Shown: in pieces, positions 40,611-51,869 of the stretch
Layout of the letters: every line of letters starts with the position of its first letter
Numbering within the stretch: the stretch's first letter is position 1
DNA from: Nakaseomyces glabratus
Taxonomy: Eukaryota > Ascomycota > Saccharomycetes > Saccharomycetales > Saccharomycetaceae
DNA: 64,000 nt
NCBI RefSeq assembly: GCF_010111755.1
Contig: NC_088955.1
Coordinates: 248,001-312,000 of the forward strand
Direction of reading: 5' to 3'
The notes under the pieces: generated by a model
What the model saw: the letters and a program-made list of their open reading frames with translations, nothing else
Databases searched by the model: none
What the model was told of the DNA's origin: nothing
Made by a program: the position numbers and the translations under genes

Positions 40611-41031
40611 CAATTCTCCTCGCTTTTGCTCTTATATCAACACTTCAAATTTATTAACCTCAGACCGACCTACAACTATATTTTTTGGCACCTTGCTTGA
40701 AAGATAATCAAGTAATGCTGTGGCTAAACTTAACAATCAAGCTCTATGGCACAATATTGCGACCTTCACTTCGATGTTTGCCTTTTTCTTGTTCCTGCCA
40801 CTTTTTCCAAAATTTTAGAAAAAGCCACTTTTCTGCGGAACTTTCTGTGGTGCCTCACCCAATTTGTTGCGATGAGCCAACCGATTTCTCGCAAACAAGG
40901 AAAACCTTGAAAATATTGGAGATCACGTGAACATTTTTATTATAGCCGATTAACATGCAATAGTATACTAGATAGTATCTGGGTAAGGCAATCCGGGTTA
41001 GTGTGGCAGAATGGACGTTAGATGATTTGCA
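40611..41031. promoter_or_regulatory. SCT1 upstream region with PAC, RRPE-like and E-box motifs
   Basis: This 421-bp gap between FMT1 and SCT1 (both minus strand) contains AAAATTTT at 40809-40816, GCGATGAGC at 40869-40877 and the E-box TCACGTGA at 40923-40930. A PAC motif is unexpected before a lipid-synthesis gene. I see no RNA gene that would explain it. Confidence 0.55.
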
Positions 41032-42147
41032 TCAAGTCTCATTTACAAACACTAGCTCCTTGGCCAGGGTTTTACCGCACCTTTTGGGTAATTTCTTCAT
41101 GAATTGCTCTGGAGTTTCAATAGCACAAGCTTCGAACTGTAACTTCTTAATCAATATCGCTGTATTGCGACCACAAGCTATAGTAATACTATCGTGGTTG
41201 TCTTGTGTAAAAGTTCCGCAGGTTTGGTTGCTAATTACCCGCTCAATCACATCAAAGTCATGTATGAGAACTCTCTTTAGGGACAAGGGTGATTTGCTTT
41301 TCAATTGAACTCTCTTGAATGTGTACAATGGGCCTAAAGTTTGTAATCTATTCAGTAGGTCAGTAGCTGAGTCATTCCAATTGATCATCTTGTCCTCAGT
41401 TTTAATTCGTGGAGCATAACTGGGCTCATAGTTGCTTTCAATATGCGACACTGGGTCTTGATAAGTCCTCTTCTCTAGAACATCTGCCAATAAATTACCA
41501 CCTACAATACCCAATTGATCCATCAATTTGGCCAGCTTTGGGGGGCGAGTATCCTCTTGATTAATGAGCGGCGGCAGAGGTCGACTTGCTAGGAGATCAC
41601 TGACAGGTAATGGATCACTCTGTGCTACTATGCTCCCATGATCAAATTTGGTTGGGTGCAATGTCTGTACTGTCACGCCTGTATATTGGTCTTGGTTGAG
41701 CAAAGTATGCTGTAACGGTGCGCTCCCTCGGTATCTGGGCAACAGCGATGGATGTACATTTAGCGAGTATGGCACCCTTCCAATCAATCCATTAGGAATC
41801 AATTTTCCAAAAGATACTGCTATAATCATATCTATCTTCTGAGACTCACACAATGAGCTCAATTGTAACATCTCCTCATTGCTGTCGACATGTATAGGTT
41901 GGTCAAGTCTCAGATCTTGTGCATATTGCACTATTTCGGGGGACTTCAGCACAGACTTCTTTCTCCCACACCATTTTGGCGGCCTGCTAACCACTTGTAT
42001 GGAATCTATTACCTGCTTATGCTTCAGCTTCACAAGACTCCTCAGTGCATATGCACTAAACTCATCACTACCAAAGAACAGGATATTTAGTGGTTTAGTG
42101 GAAAATTTCCTGGCATAAACTCTCCTTACAGATATAAACGGCAACAT
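41032..42147 (-). CDS. FMT1: Mitochondrial methionyl-tRNA formyltransferase
   Basis: Formylates initiator Met-tRNA in mitochondria using 10-formyl-tetrahydrofolate. The 371-residue protein (401 in S. cerevisiae) starts with a basic, serine-poor presequence (MLPFISVRRVYARKFSTKP) suited to mitochondrial import. It then has LFFGSDEFSAYALR and the formyltransferase signature SLNVHPSLLPRYRGSAPLQH with the catalytic Asn-His pair. A C-terminal OB-like domain follows. Location between SCT1 and RRN6 corresponds to YBL013W. Confidence 0.96.
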   Translation of the reverse strand: MLPFISVRRVYARKFSTKPLNILFFGSDEFSAYALRSLVKLKHKQVIDSIQVVSRPPKWCGRKKSVLKSPEIVQYAQDLRLDQPIHVDSNEEMLQLSSLCESQKIDMIIAVSFGKLIPNGLIGRVPYSLNVHPSLLPRYRGSAPLQHTLLNQDQYTGVTVQTLHPTKFDHGSIVAQSDPLPVSDLLASRPLPPLINQEDTRPPKLAKLMDQLGIVGGNLLADVLEKRTYQDPVSHIESNYEPSYAPRIKTEDKMINWNDSATDLLNRLQTLGPLYTFKRVQLKSKSPLSLKRVLIHDFDVIERVISNQTCGTFTQDNHDSITIACGRNTAILIKKLQFEACAIETPEQFMKKLPKRCGKTLAKELVFVNET

Positions 42148-42771
42148 ATTAACCTTATAAAAGTTGAAACTAAGACATTATTGTCAATTCTAACCATGTG
42201 TTATGAACAGTTACAAGAAAGTTGTCCTTTCAAATAGGTGACTAGGTGAGTCGTTCACCACTTCTCGTTATTTGTTAGCACATGTGAAAATTAGTGGATA
42301 GAATCTTCCATGTTAGTTTTATCTATACATGTAACTCAAATGAAATACAATTCTAAGTTATTCACCTAATCTGTATGATTTCTTAGTATAACACACTTCC
42401 CTTCTATTTTAACCTTGGTTCACACTTGCGCATGTTTCGAATTACGGTTTAGTCCAGATAAGCTATATAAAGGGTATGAAAACGGGGTAAATTAGCAAAA
42501 GCGCTCAACATTCACATCTCATGTCAAGTTACAAATGTGCATGTCCTCAATACTCACCCGTTTGACCTGTAGTTCTATCAAGTCTTTATTGCTCATCGCA
42601 TCCTATCTGAATTTTTCAACTGACCGCCAGCATCGGCTTTTCGACTGAAAAATTTGGCTAAACAACGTGAAATCATAAAAAGTTGCGATGAGCAACTAAT
42701 AATGTAAATACTATCTTGTATACTGTAGCTGAATCCCATAGCTGAAGTGTTCTGAGCACAACTATATATAT
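42148..42771. promoter_or_regulatory. FMT1-RRN6 divergent promoter with PAC/RRPE motifs
   Basis: In this 624-bp gap, GCTCATCGC lies at 42591-42599, GAATTTTTC near 42609-42617, TGAAAAATTT at 42646-42655 and GCGATGAGC at 42685-42693. The pattern is a PAC inverted pair about 90 bp apart flanking RRPE motifs, 80-180 bp before RRN6. This suggests that the Pol I factor is co-regulated with ribosome-biogenesis genes. Confidence 0.75.
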
Positions 42772-45564
42772 ATGGAAGGGAGAAGAGTGCCTGGCCCACG
42801 ACCGATTGGTGCACAGTTGGGTATTGGTATTCAAAGTCCCGGGTTATACATACCTAGAAACCCTAGGAATTATGATCCTGACGATGACGATGATGCTGAT
42901 GATACAACCTATAGTGAAAATGATGTTAGGCGCAAGAAGCAAAAAACGTGGCTTAATAGTGTTGATGATGCTATTCCTAAGAACATCCTTGATTTTTCTG
43001 TGATTGCAAGTGAGGAAGTAGACACATCTGAAGGTGCCAAAGTTCTGAGTGAAGCCTTGGTGAATGAAATCGATGATGAAATGGATTTGCTAACAGATAA
43101 TACAGAGAGTGATGCTGATAGCAATCTAGCAGGTGAAGAATTGCATAATAGCTCTATGAAATGGCAACTGGGGTGGGATAGTATTCAAACAGATGTACCG
43201 AAGGAACTTGAATTATATCCCAGTGTAGATATTCATCACAACTACGATCTCGCATATGCAGCAACTGTTAATGACAACCCGAGAGAAAACAGCTATATAC
43301 CGAGTGATATCATAAATGAAATGGCCCAGAAGGAGAAAGCCAATAGAAACAATACGGTCAATGATCACAGCGAGAGTAAGAAATTCACACCTCTTGATCC
43401 TAATACAGATTTCCTGGTAGCTATTGGTAAAGTACTAACCAAAGCTGACATTAAAAATGATCAAGAAGAACGTGCGCTTGTTGCATATAGACATCCACTC
43501 TCTCCGTCAAATTTAATCATCACCTATATGGAAAAAGAAAATATTACTGTGCAAAACAAAGAAAAGGCAGATAGTAATGTGATAATATATAGACCTTCAC
43601 AAAAGACTTACACATCGATAACAATAAATCTAAATTCTGTCATTAAATGCATAAAGTTTTCGAAACTTGCTGAATCACTGGGTAGCTACTCTGATATGGT
43701 CGGAGTCTTGACAGAGAATACTTTAACAGTAATAAAGCTAATAAAATTTGATGCAAAAGAAAAAAAAATAGATTATACATTATTTAACCCGCTAGAATCG
43801 AGATTAATTAGCGATTTTACGATTGCAGACTTCGATTTCAATCCATGGGACACTGATATAATAGCCACAATCGATACCAAAGGTAACTGGTCCATTATTG
43901 AAATTCCGACAGTCAAAAAGAAAATGCCTAATCCTGAATCTTTAAACCTGAAGGTCAAAAGTAACCATTTTGGCTCAATATTTGATATAGAAGAAATGTC
44001 TAATTGGAAAAGGATACGCTGGTCCAACAACCATACTAGACTTGTAGTAATGAATGAATCACGATTGATAGAACTTGATTTCAAGCAAAATTGGCAACAA
44101 GAAGTTATACAAGCAAAAACCTGGTCTAAAATTAGAGATGTGGTTGACCTAAATGATAACTTCAAACTGATTCTGACATCGAGGGAGATCATTGTTACAA
44201 CAATCAATTCTAGTAAAAATACGAGAGACTCTAACCATAAAATTAATTTGAAAAGAGAAGTTTCTTGGCTTCATAATATCTCAGAAGATGATGCGTCGCT
44301 AAGATGCCGTGTTCAGAAATACCAATTTCAGAGAAAGACTCTGTTTTTCGTGTACCTCTATTCCAAGAGATTTAATGTAGTATATATCCATGGTTTTTCG
44401 ATTGGATATAATGATACTATCCAATCATTTGGCGTATCAAAGATTATCTATATACCAGGAATTTACAATATCGACTCAATTGATGTTGAAACTTTGGAGA
44501 TAAATGATTATTACACTGATTCCATTGATCTCGGTGATATTACTTCAACCTTATTAATATACGACATTGTAGGGAACAAATTGATCAACTATACTCTCAA
44601 CAACTCCGCTAATTTCGACAACATTCAGTTAAACAATATGGCGATAGAACGATTCAGAGGTCCATTAGTGAAATATCCAATACCCAATGTGCAGGCCCTA
44701 TTTAAGGAACTACAGAAAGAATATTTGTATGCGATTAGGCAATACAGGAAGATAACAAGGCAAAAGCAAAGAGATAATTTGCAGGATTTTGGTTACGAGT
44801 TATCGCAAAAGCTTAATAAGGTTATTGAAGACTCACACGACGTCCGTTCGAAAACTAGCATAAAATTGCAATCACTGATGCCCAAAATACCAGTACAATC
44901 TGATTTAACCGAAATCCAATCATTTTTAGAACAACTATCGGAGCATTATAGTGAATTAGGTCTAATATTTACTAATGTAATCAAAACGTTAAACCAAATT
45001 ATTCATGAAGACATTCCAACAATCGATGTCTTTTACAATAAGCTTTTACAATGCTGGTCCATTGTAGAATCCAATGATCTTAAAAAAGTGGCTGATAAGG
45101 TTACGAAAGAAATTGTCACCTTGACAGTCTGGAATGCAATTAAGTGCACTAAGAAATCCGACATCGATGAGCTACGCAGTTTAAATTACGGAAAACTATC
45201 AGAGGAGCAGAAATCAATTGTTGACCAATGGGATCTGACTGACGACCAACTACAAGATGGTCTTGTCGATGATGGTGAAGCTAGCGAGCAGATCAGAAGA
45301 CCAGTGCAGTTCTCACAATACCAGGAATCACAATCACAAATTCCAGTGATCAAATCTTCACAAACCGTACGAACTAGGATAAACTCACAACGCAAGTCCA
45401 AAACACCTTCTAGTCAACTAGCACCATCACAGGCATCAATTTTACCATCTAGCATGAGCCCAGCATTCAGTCTGGACTCCCAGCCTCCATTACTCTCGCA
45501 AACATTCTCTCAAAGCTCTCAACCTAAGAAACGGAAGAAGAAGAGAATGGGAGGGTTTGGATAA
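42772..45564 (+). CDS. RRN6: RNA polymerase I core factor subunit Rrn6
   Basis: Largest subunit of the Pol I core factor (with Rrn7 and Rrn11), which binds the rDNA core promoter and recruits Pol I-Rrn3. The 930-residue protein begins MEGRRVPGPRPIGAQLGIGIQ. It has an acidic stretch (DPDDDDDADD), a beta-propeller-like middle (about 230-640, with DFDFNPWDTDIIATID), a helical region (about 650-800) and a Ser/Gln-rich C-terminus ending in a basic KKRKKKRMGGFG that resembles a nuclear signal. S. cerevisiae Rrn6 is 894 residues. Sequence is fast-evolving, so synteny (FMT1, YBL013W, then YBL014C) supports the call. Confidence 0.94.
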   Translation: MEGRRVPGPRPIGAQLGIGIQSPGLYIPRNPRNYDPDDDDDADDTTYSENDVRRKKQKTWLNSVDDAIPKNILDFSVIASEEVDTSEGAKVLSEALVNEIDDEMDLLTDNTESDADSNLAGEELHNSSMKWQLGWDSIQTDVPKELELYPSVDIHHNYDLAYAATVNDNPRENSYIPSDIINEMAQKEKANRNNTVNDHSESKKFTPLDPNTDFLVAIGKVLTKADIKNDQEERALVAYRHPLSPSNLIITYMEKENITVQNKEKADSNVIIYRPSQKTYTSITINLNSVIKCIKFSKLAESLGSYSDMVGVLTENTLTVIKLIKFDAKEKKIDYTLFNPLESRLISDFTIADFDFNPWDTDIIATIDTKGNWSIIEIPTVKKKMPNPESLNLKVKSNHFGSIFDIEEMSNWKRIRWSNNHTRLVVMNESRLIELDFKQNWQQEVIQAKTWSKIRDVVDLNDNFKLILTSREIIVTTINSSKNTRDSNHKINLKREVSWLHNISEDDASLRCRVQKYQFQRKTLFFVYLYSKRFNVVYIHGFSIGYNDTIQSFGVSKIIYIPGIYNIDSIDVETLEINDYYTDSIDLGDITSTLLIYDIVGNKLINYTLNNSANFDNIQLNNMAIERFRGPLVKYPIPNVQALFKELQKEYLYAIRQYRKITRQKQRDNLQDFGYELSQKLNKVIEDSHDVRSKTSIKLQSLMPKIPVQSDLTEIQSFLEQLSEHYSELGLIFTNVIKTLNQIIHEDIPTIDVFYNKLLQCWSIVESNDLKKVADKVTKEIVTLTVWNAIKCTKKSDIDELRSLNYGKLSEEQKSIVDQWDLTDDQLQDGLVDDGEASEQIRRPVQFSQYQESQSQIPVIKSSQTVRTRINSQRKSKTPSSQLAPSQASILPSSMSPAFSLDSQPPLLSQTFSQSSQPKKRKKKRMGGFG

Positions 45565-45805
45565 CTTAATATAACAAATACAAGCTACAGATATAGACTA
45601 ATTTTGTATTATAACAAGTATTACTTTTGAGATGTTCATTGTTTAACCACATTTTCTTCGGTTTTGTTTACATCAAATAAATCTGGAAACAAGCAAAATA
45701 ATGTCAGAGATCGCTAATACTCTACTTTGGCATGAATAATGTTACTAATGCCTAATAATTCTGGTTAACGTCATGATATACTCATGGAATGAAAATACCA
45801 GTATG

Positions 45806-45974
45806 ACCAGCACCAAGATCCACGCTAGCGCTCAAACGCATCACTAAATACGTTACCAGCATTTTGTACACTGTAGCCAGCATTTTTTTAATGTATCAAC
45901 TTGCTACGGAGGTTTCTCTGGTAATCTTATGAACACAGAACGAACTTGCTGGATCACATGTATTTACAACCAGC
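45806..45974. promoter_or_regulatory. Cluster of Ace2/Swi5-like sites upstream of SCW11
   Basis: ACCAGC occurs at 45806-45811, 45855-45860 and 45969-45974, and AGCCAGC at 45875-45881, about 590-760 bp before the SCW11 ATG. Ace2 and Swi5 bind a CCAGC core, and SCW11 is an established Ace2 target in S. cerevisiae daughter cells. Confidence 0.65.
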
Positions 45975-46107
45975 CAATTACGATGATAGCTTTATAAATT
46001 CACAACTAATCTATCAGGCAACATAATTGTCAGAATACATCAGAGACTTTAGCTTTGTATAATAGGTAAATCTATATATTTTTTTATTTGTTTGTTTGTG
46101 TTTTTTT

Positions 46108-46118
46108 ATTTATGTTTA
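46108..46118 (+). other. Possible replication-origin consensus (ACS match)
   Basis: ATTTATGTTTA matches the S. cerevisiae 11-bp WTTTAYRTTTW consensus exactly, within a T-rich tract at about 46078-46120. Such matches occur by chance in A+T-rich DNA and origin rules differ between yeasts. Confidence 0.3.
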
Positions 46119-46563
46119 CTTGCATAACTAGCGTCAATCCAATGAGCAATAACAATTAGTTACATTTTAATGAAAATAAACATGGTATACTGTTTACTAA
46201 TAAAAACAAATAATGCTAGCCGACAAATGTAAATAGTCAAGCTGTTGTTTGAAATACCAGTATCTGTATCTGATTAGCAGAGCATCCAAGTGGAAAATGG
46301 AAAAATAATATCGACATCGAAACAGAATTCAATCTAAAAATTTTGTGATATATAAATGCCCAATAATTTGGGAAGTTATTCTAGATCGATTTGCTGTATT
46401 TTTATTATTATTATTTTAATTTTATTCAACATCGAAACACCATCAAATAAATCCCATACTATCAAGACCAACTCAATTTCATTCTTTAACAGATTACTTA
46501 AAATTGATTTAAGACACACCCATTTATTTCAACAATTATTATAAAGTTCTATTAAAATATAAG

Positions 46564-48060
46564 ATGCTACCGTTCATACAATTACTGTATCTGGCGCTAT
46601 ACCTAACTAGCGATGTTCTCGCAATGCCGCTACGTAAAAGGGAAATTGTAACAAGAGTACACACCGCCAGCACCACTAACACTGTGACCAATTTCTTTTC
46701 TACCACCACTCAGGTTATTATTGCACCAACTGTACAGGTAATTATTAGTGGTGATACTACCCTTTTCAGTACTATGGTTGGAGAAGGTGGTGACATTAAC
46801 GCTGAACCAACAACAACCATAACTTCCATAATCCAAGTAAAGAGGGTTTCTTTAGCTAATGAGCAACCAACTGCAACTTCCACAACCCCAATGCTAGACA
46901 GTTCATCATCATCTGCTACCACTACATCCTCTGCTATTTCATCTGACATTACTACTACTTCTATTCCAAGTTCTTCTAGCATACCAACAACTACACCATC
47001 ATCGTCGTCGTCATCGTCGTCATCGTCGTCATCCATACAGTCATCATCAATTAGATTTGCCAGCCAAGTAGTTAATTTAGAGAATGTCGAAGCCAATCAA
47101 AATCAGCAAAAGCAGGAAGAACAACAACATGTTCATAACACCGCTCATATATCGACTCCTGTCGTAGAGATGACTACTACCACCTCTTCATCAAGTACCA
47201 CTACATTGGAACCAACCGCAAGTCAAAGCTCAACATCTAATAATAATGCCGATACTACTATCAAATCAGCTCCAATTGCTATTGCATATTCACCATACAA
47301 CAATGATGGTACGTGTAAGAGCGCTGATCAAGTAAAAGAAGATTTGCAACTAATTAAGTCCAAGGGCATTAATCAAATTCGTATGTATGGTACTGACTGT
47401 AATTCATTACAAACTGTATTGCCAAATGCAAAGAGTATTGGCCTATCCGTTAATCAAGGTTTATGGATTACTAGCTCAGGTGTTGATTCCATCGACATTC
47501 CACTACAACAGTTGATTAACTACGGTCAAACTAACGGCTGGGATGTATTTGCCTATATTACTGTAGGTAACGAAGCTGTTATCTCTCAATACTGTTCCGT
47601 AAGTGACTTGGTTTCTAAGATTGGACAGGTTAGAGGTCAATTGAAAGCAGCTGGATATACTGGTCAATTGACAACAAGTGAGCCTCCTGTCACCTATGAA
47701 CAACACCCTGAATTATGTACAGCTTCAGGCATTGACTTCGTTGGTATCAATCCACATGCCTACTTTGATACATATTCCAGTGCAGATACAGCCGGCTCCT
47801 TTGTAAAGGGTCAGATCGAACTAGTACAAAAAGCTTGTGGCACTGGTAATATTGTAGTCACCGAAACTGGTTATCCATCTGCCGGTATTCAAAATGGTGG
47901 TAATATCCCATCGAAACCAAATCAGCTCATCGCTATTCAAAAAATTCTAGAAGCCACTAACAACCAGGTCACATTGCTATCCTGTTTCAACGATTTTTGG
48001 AAGGCGCCTGGCCCATATGGTATTGAACAATACTTTGGTATCTTGGACAACCTGCCATGA
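46564..48060 (+). CDS. SCW11: Secreted cell-wall glucanase, Scw11 family (GH17)
   Basis: Cell-wall glycosidase of family GH17 that acts in mother-daughter separation in S. cerevisiae. The 498-residue precursor has a signal peptide (about 1-20, ending VLA), a dibasic RKR at 24-26 suited to Kex2 cleavage and a long Ser/Thr-rich, probably O-mannosylated region (about 40-230) with a serine tract. The GH17 domain (about 238-498) has the acid/base glutamate in VGNEAV and the nucleophile glutamate in TETGYPSAG. No GPI signal is seen. S. cerevisiae Scw11 is 542 residues. It is convergent with CGR1, as in YGL028C-YGL029W. Confidence 0.94.
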   Translation: MLPFIQLLYLALYLTSDVLAMPLRKREIVTRVHTASTTNTVTNFFSTTTQVIIAPTVQVIISGDTTLFSTMVGEGGDINAEPTTTITSIIQVKRVSLANEQPTATSTTPMLDSSSSSATTTSSAISSDITTTSIPSSSSIPTTTPSSSSSSSSSSSSIQSSSIRFASQVVNLENVEANQNQQKQEEQQHVHNTAHISTPVVEMTTTTSSSSTTTLEPTASQSSTSNNNADTTIKSAPIAIAYSPYNNDGTCKSADQVKEDLQLIKSKGINQIRMYGTDCNSLQTVLPNAKSIGLSVNQGLWITSSGVDSIDIPLQQLINYGQTNGWDVFAYITVGNEAVISQYCSVSDLVSKIGQVRGQLKAAGYTGQLTTSEPPVTYEQHPELCTASGIDFVGINPHAYFDTYSSADTAGSFVKGQIELVQKACGTGNIVVTETGYPSAGIQNGGNIPSKPNQLIAIQKILEATNNQVTLLSCFNDFWKAPGPYGIEQYFGILDNLP

Positions 48061-48591
48061 ACCTAGAAGATCCAAACAATAAAAGATAGCCGAAGGCTGG
48101 ATACTTCATCAACTATCGATCAGACTTTATTCAAATTACATGCCTTGGTCCAACCAATTAACTCATAAAAAATAATTATCGAAATGTTAAAACCAAGGCA
48201 ATATGTAATCTAATGTCCCCTCAAAAGTAATGATTAACAATACAAACCAAACAAAATTAATATAGATAAAATTGCATATTGCATTGGTTAAGCAAGCTAT
48301 AACCCTCGCATCAGATGATATAAAACATATCATCAATCCTCACCTCACAAAATTGTATAATATTCAATCTCAACTAACTTAAGTGTCTAAATTGCATTTA
48401 GACATATATAGTATCATTTATTTTCCATAATTTTTAGTTATTAATATTATTTTCGTTCCAATTGTATCAAATTTAATTATGATGCTCAAAATTTATTTGT
48501 TGAAATGATTGTCTTATTTGCTGTTGCTAACGTCTAATATACAGATATTCATAGTATTTAAATAGTTTTAAGTTTACCTTCAAAGAAATGT
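48061..48591. other. SCW11-CGR1 convergent intergenic region
   Basis: A 531-bp A+T-rich gap between convergent genes, longer than usual for two 3' ends. No gene, tRNA or clear repeat was seen. Confidence 0.5.
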
Positions 48592-48936
48592 TTAACGCTC
48601 TTTCAAAGCCTTGTTTCTCTTTTCTCTTCTCCTCAATCTTTCAACCTTCTTAGCATGCATCTTGGCCGCCAATCTTTCGTATCTCTCTTTCTCTTCCTTC
48701 TTCTCACGTCTCAATTTCATAGCCTCAATTTGCTGCCTCTTAGTTTCTAACTTTTCATCCTTTAATGCCTTTAACCTCTCCTTATATTGCTGTTCTTCAA
48801 GCCTCTTCTGTTTCTTTAGTTCCCAGGACGTGAGCTTCTTGTTTTTAACAACACGACTGTTAGCACGCAATGGCTCCTTCTCTTGCTTCCATACACGCTT
48901 ACTCACTGGCAACCCTTTAGCTTCTTCTTCAACCAT
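48592..48936 (-). CDS. CGR1: Nucleolar rRNA-processing protein Cgr1
   Basis: Small nucleolar protein needed for 60S pre-rRNA processing. I start at the ATG at 48934-48936 (MVEEEAKGLPVSKRVWKQEK), giving 114 residues; the frame is open upstream to a TTG at 48966. The conserved core RVVKNKKLTSWELKKQKRLE and the highly charged coiled coil ending AKKVERLRRREKRNKALKER match the S. cerevisiae protein (120 residues). It shares a short divergent promoter with CCM1 that contains a PAC palindrome and an RRPE-like motif. Confidence 0.95.
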   Translation of the reverse strand: MVEEEAKGLPVSKRVWKQEKEPLRANSRVVKNKKLTSWELKKQKRLEEQQYKERLKALKDEKLETKRQQIEAMKLRREKKEEKERYERLAAKMHAKKVERLRRREKRNKALKER

Positions 48937-49009
48937 TGCTGTTTCGTGGACTTTGTATGAGTTCAAATGAGATTATTAAACTAGAATCAATAATATGCTC
49001 TTTATAAGT

Positions 49010-49050
49010 TGCGATGAGCTCATCGCATCGGTCCTGTGAAATTTTTCACT
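49010..49050. promoter_or_regulatory. PAC palindrome and RRPE-like motif in the CGR1-CCM1 promoter
   Basis: TGCGATGAGCTCATCGCA at 49010-49027 is a perfect 18-bp palindrome of two abutting PAC motifs. GTGAAATTTTTCAC at 49037-49050 is RRPE-like and is itself an inverted repeat. They lie about 75 bp upstream of CGR1 and 120 bp upstream of CCM1. Confidence 0.8.
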
Positions 49051-49126
49051 TTTCATGGAAAAACTCCAAAATATATGCTGAATCACAATGAAAGTCATAC
49101 AAAAATTACTACTACAGAAATTGCAG

Positions 49127-51662
<2,536 letters not shown>

Positions 51663-51869
51663 GTTAAGGATGCTAAAGGTTTCAAATACAAACCGCTAGG
51701 GAGGATGGAGTTCAGAGAAAAATGTGTGCATATGTAATTACGAGAACACTATACCATGTAAATATATACAATTTTGCATTTCATAATTAGAAATTAATGT
51801 TTAATCCAAATAAATGTTATAGATGAGAAAAGTTACAGAAAAATTGATAGCCATAAGAAGAAAAAAACC

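Larger units (their letters stand above)
45565..46563. other. RRN6-SCW11 intergenic region and synteny junction
   Basis: A 1-kb gap joining the chromosome II-like block to the SCW11-CGR1 block. It holds the SCW11 promoter with four CCAGC-type sites and one perfect match to the S. cerevisiae ARS consensus. A 62-codon frame at 46356-46544 looks like chance A+T-rich sequence. Confidence 0.6.

Noticed and set aside
46356..46544. 62-codon plus-strand frame with a hydrophobic stretch before SCW11
   Set aside because: Ile/Leu-rich composition follows from A+T-rich DNA; no conserved match and it falls in the SCW11 leader/promoter.
46990..47040. TCATCG-type trinucleotide repeat as an independent element
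   Set aside because: It encodes the serine tract of SCW11 and is in frame, so it is part of the coding sequence.
48937..48966. N-terminal extension of CGR1 to a TTG codon
   Set aside because: The in-frame ATG at 48936 aligns with the S. cerevisiae start.
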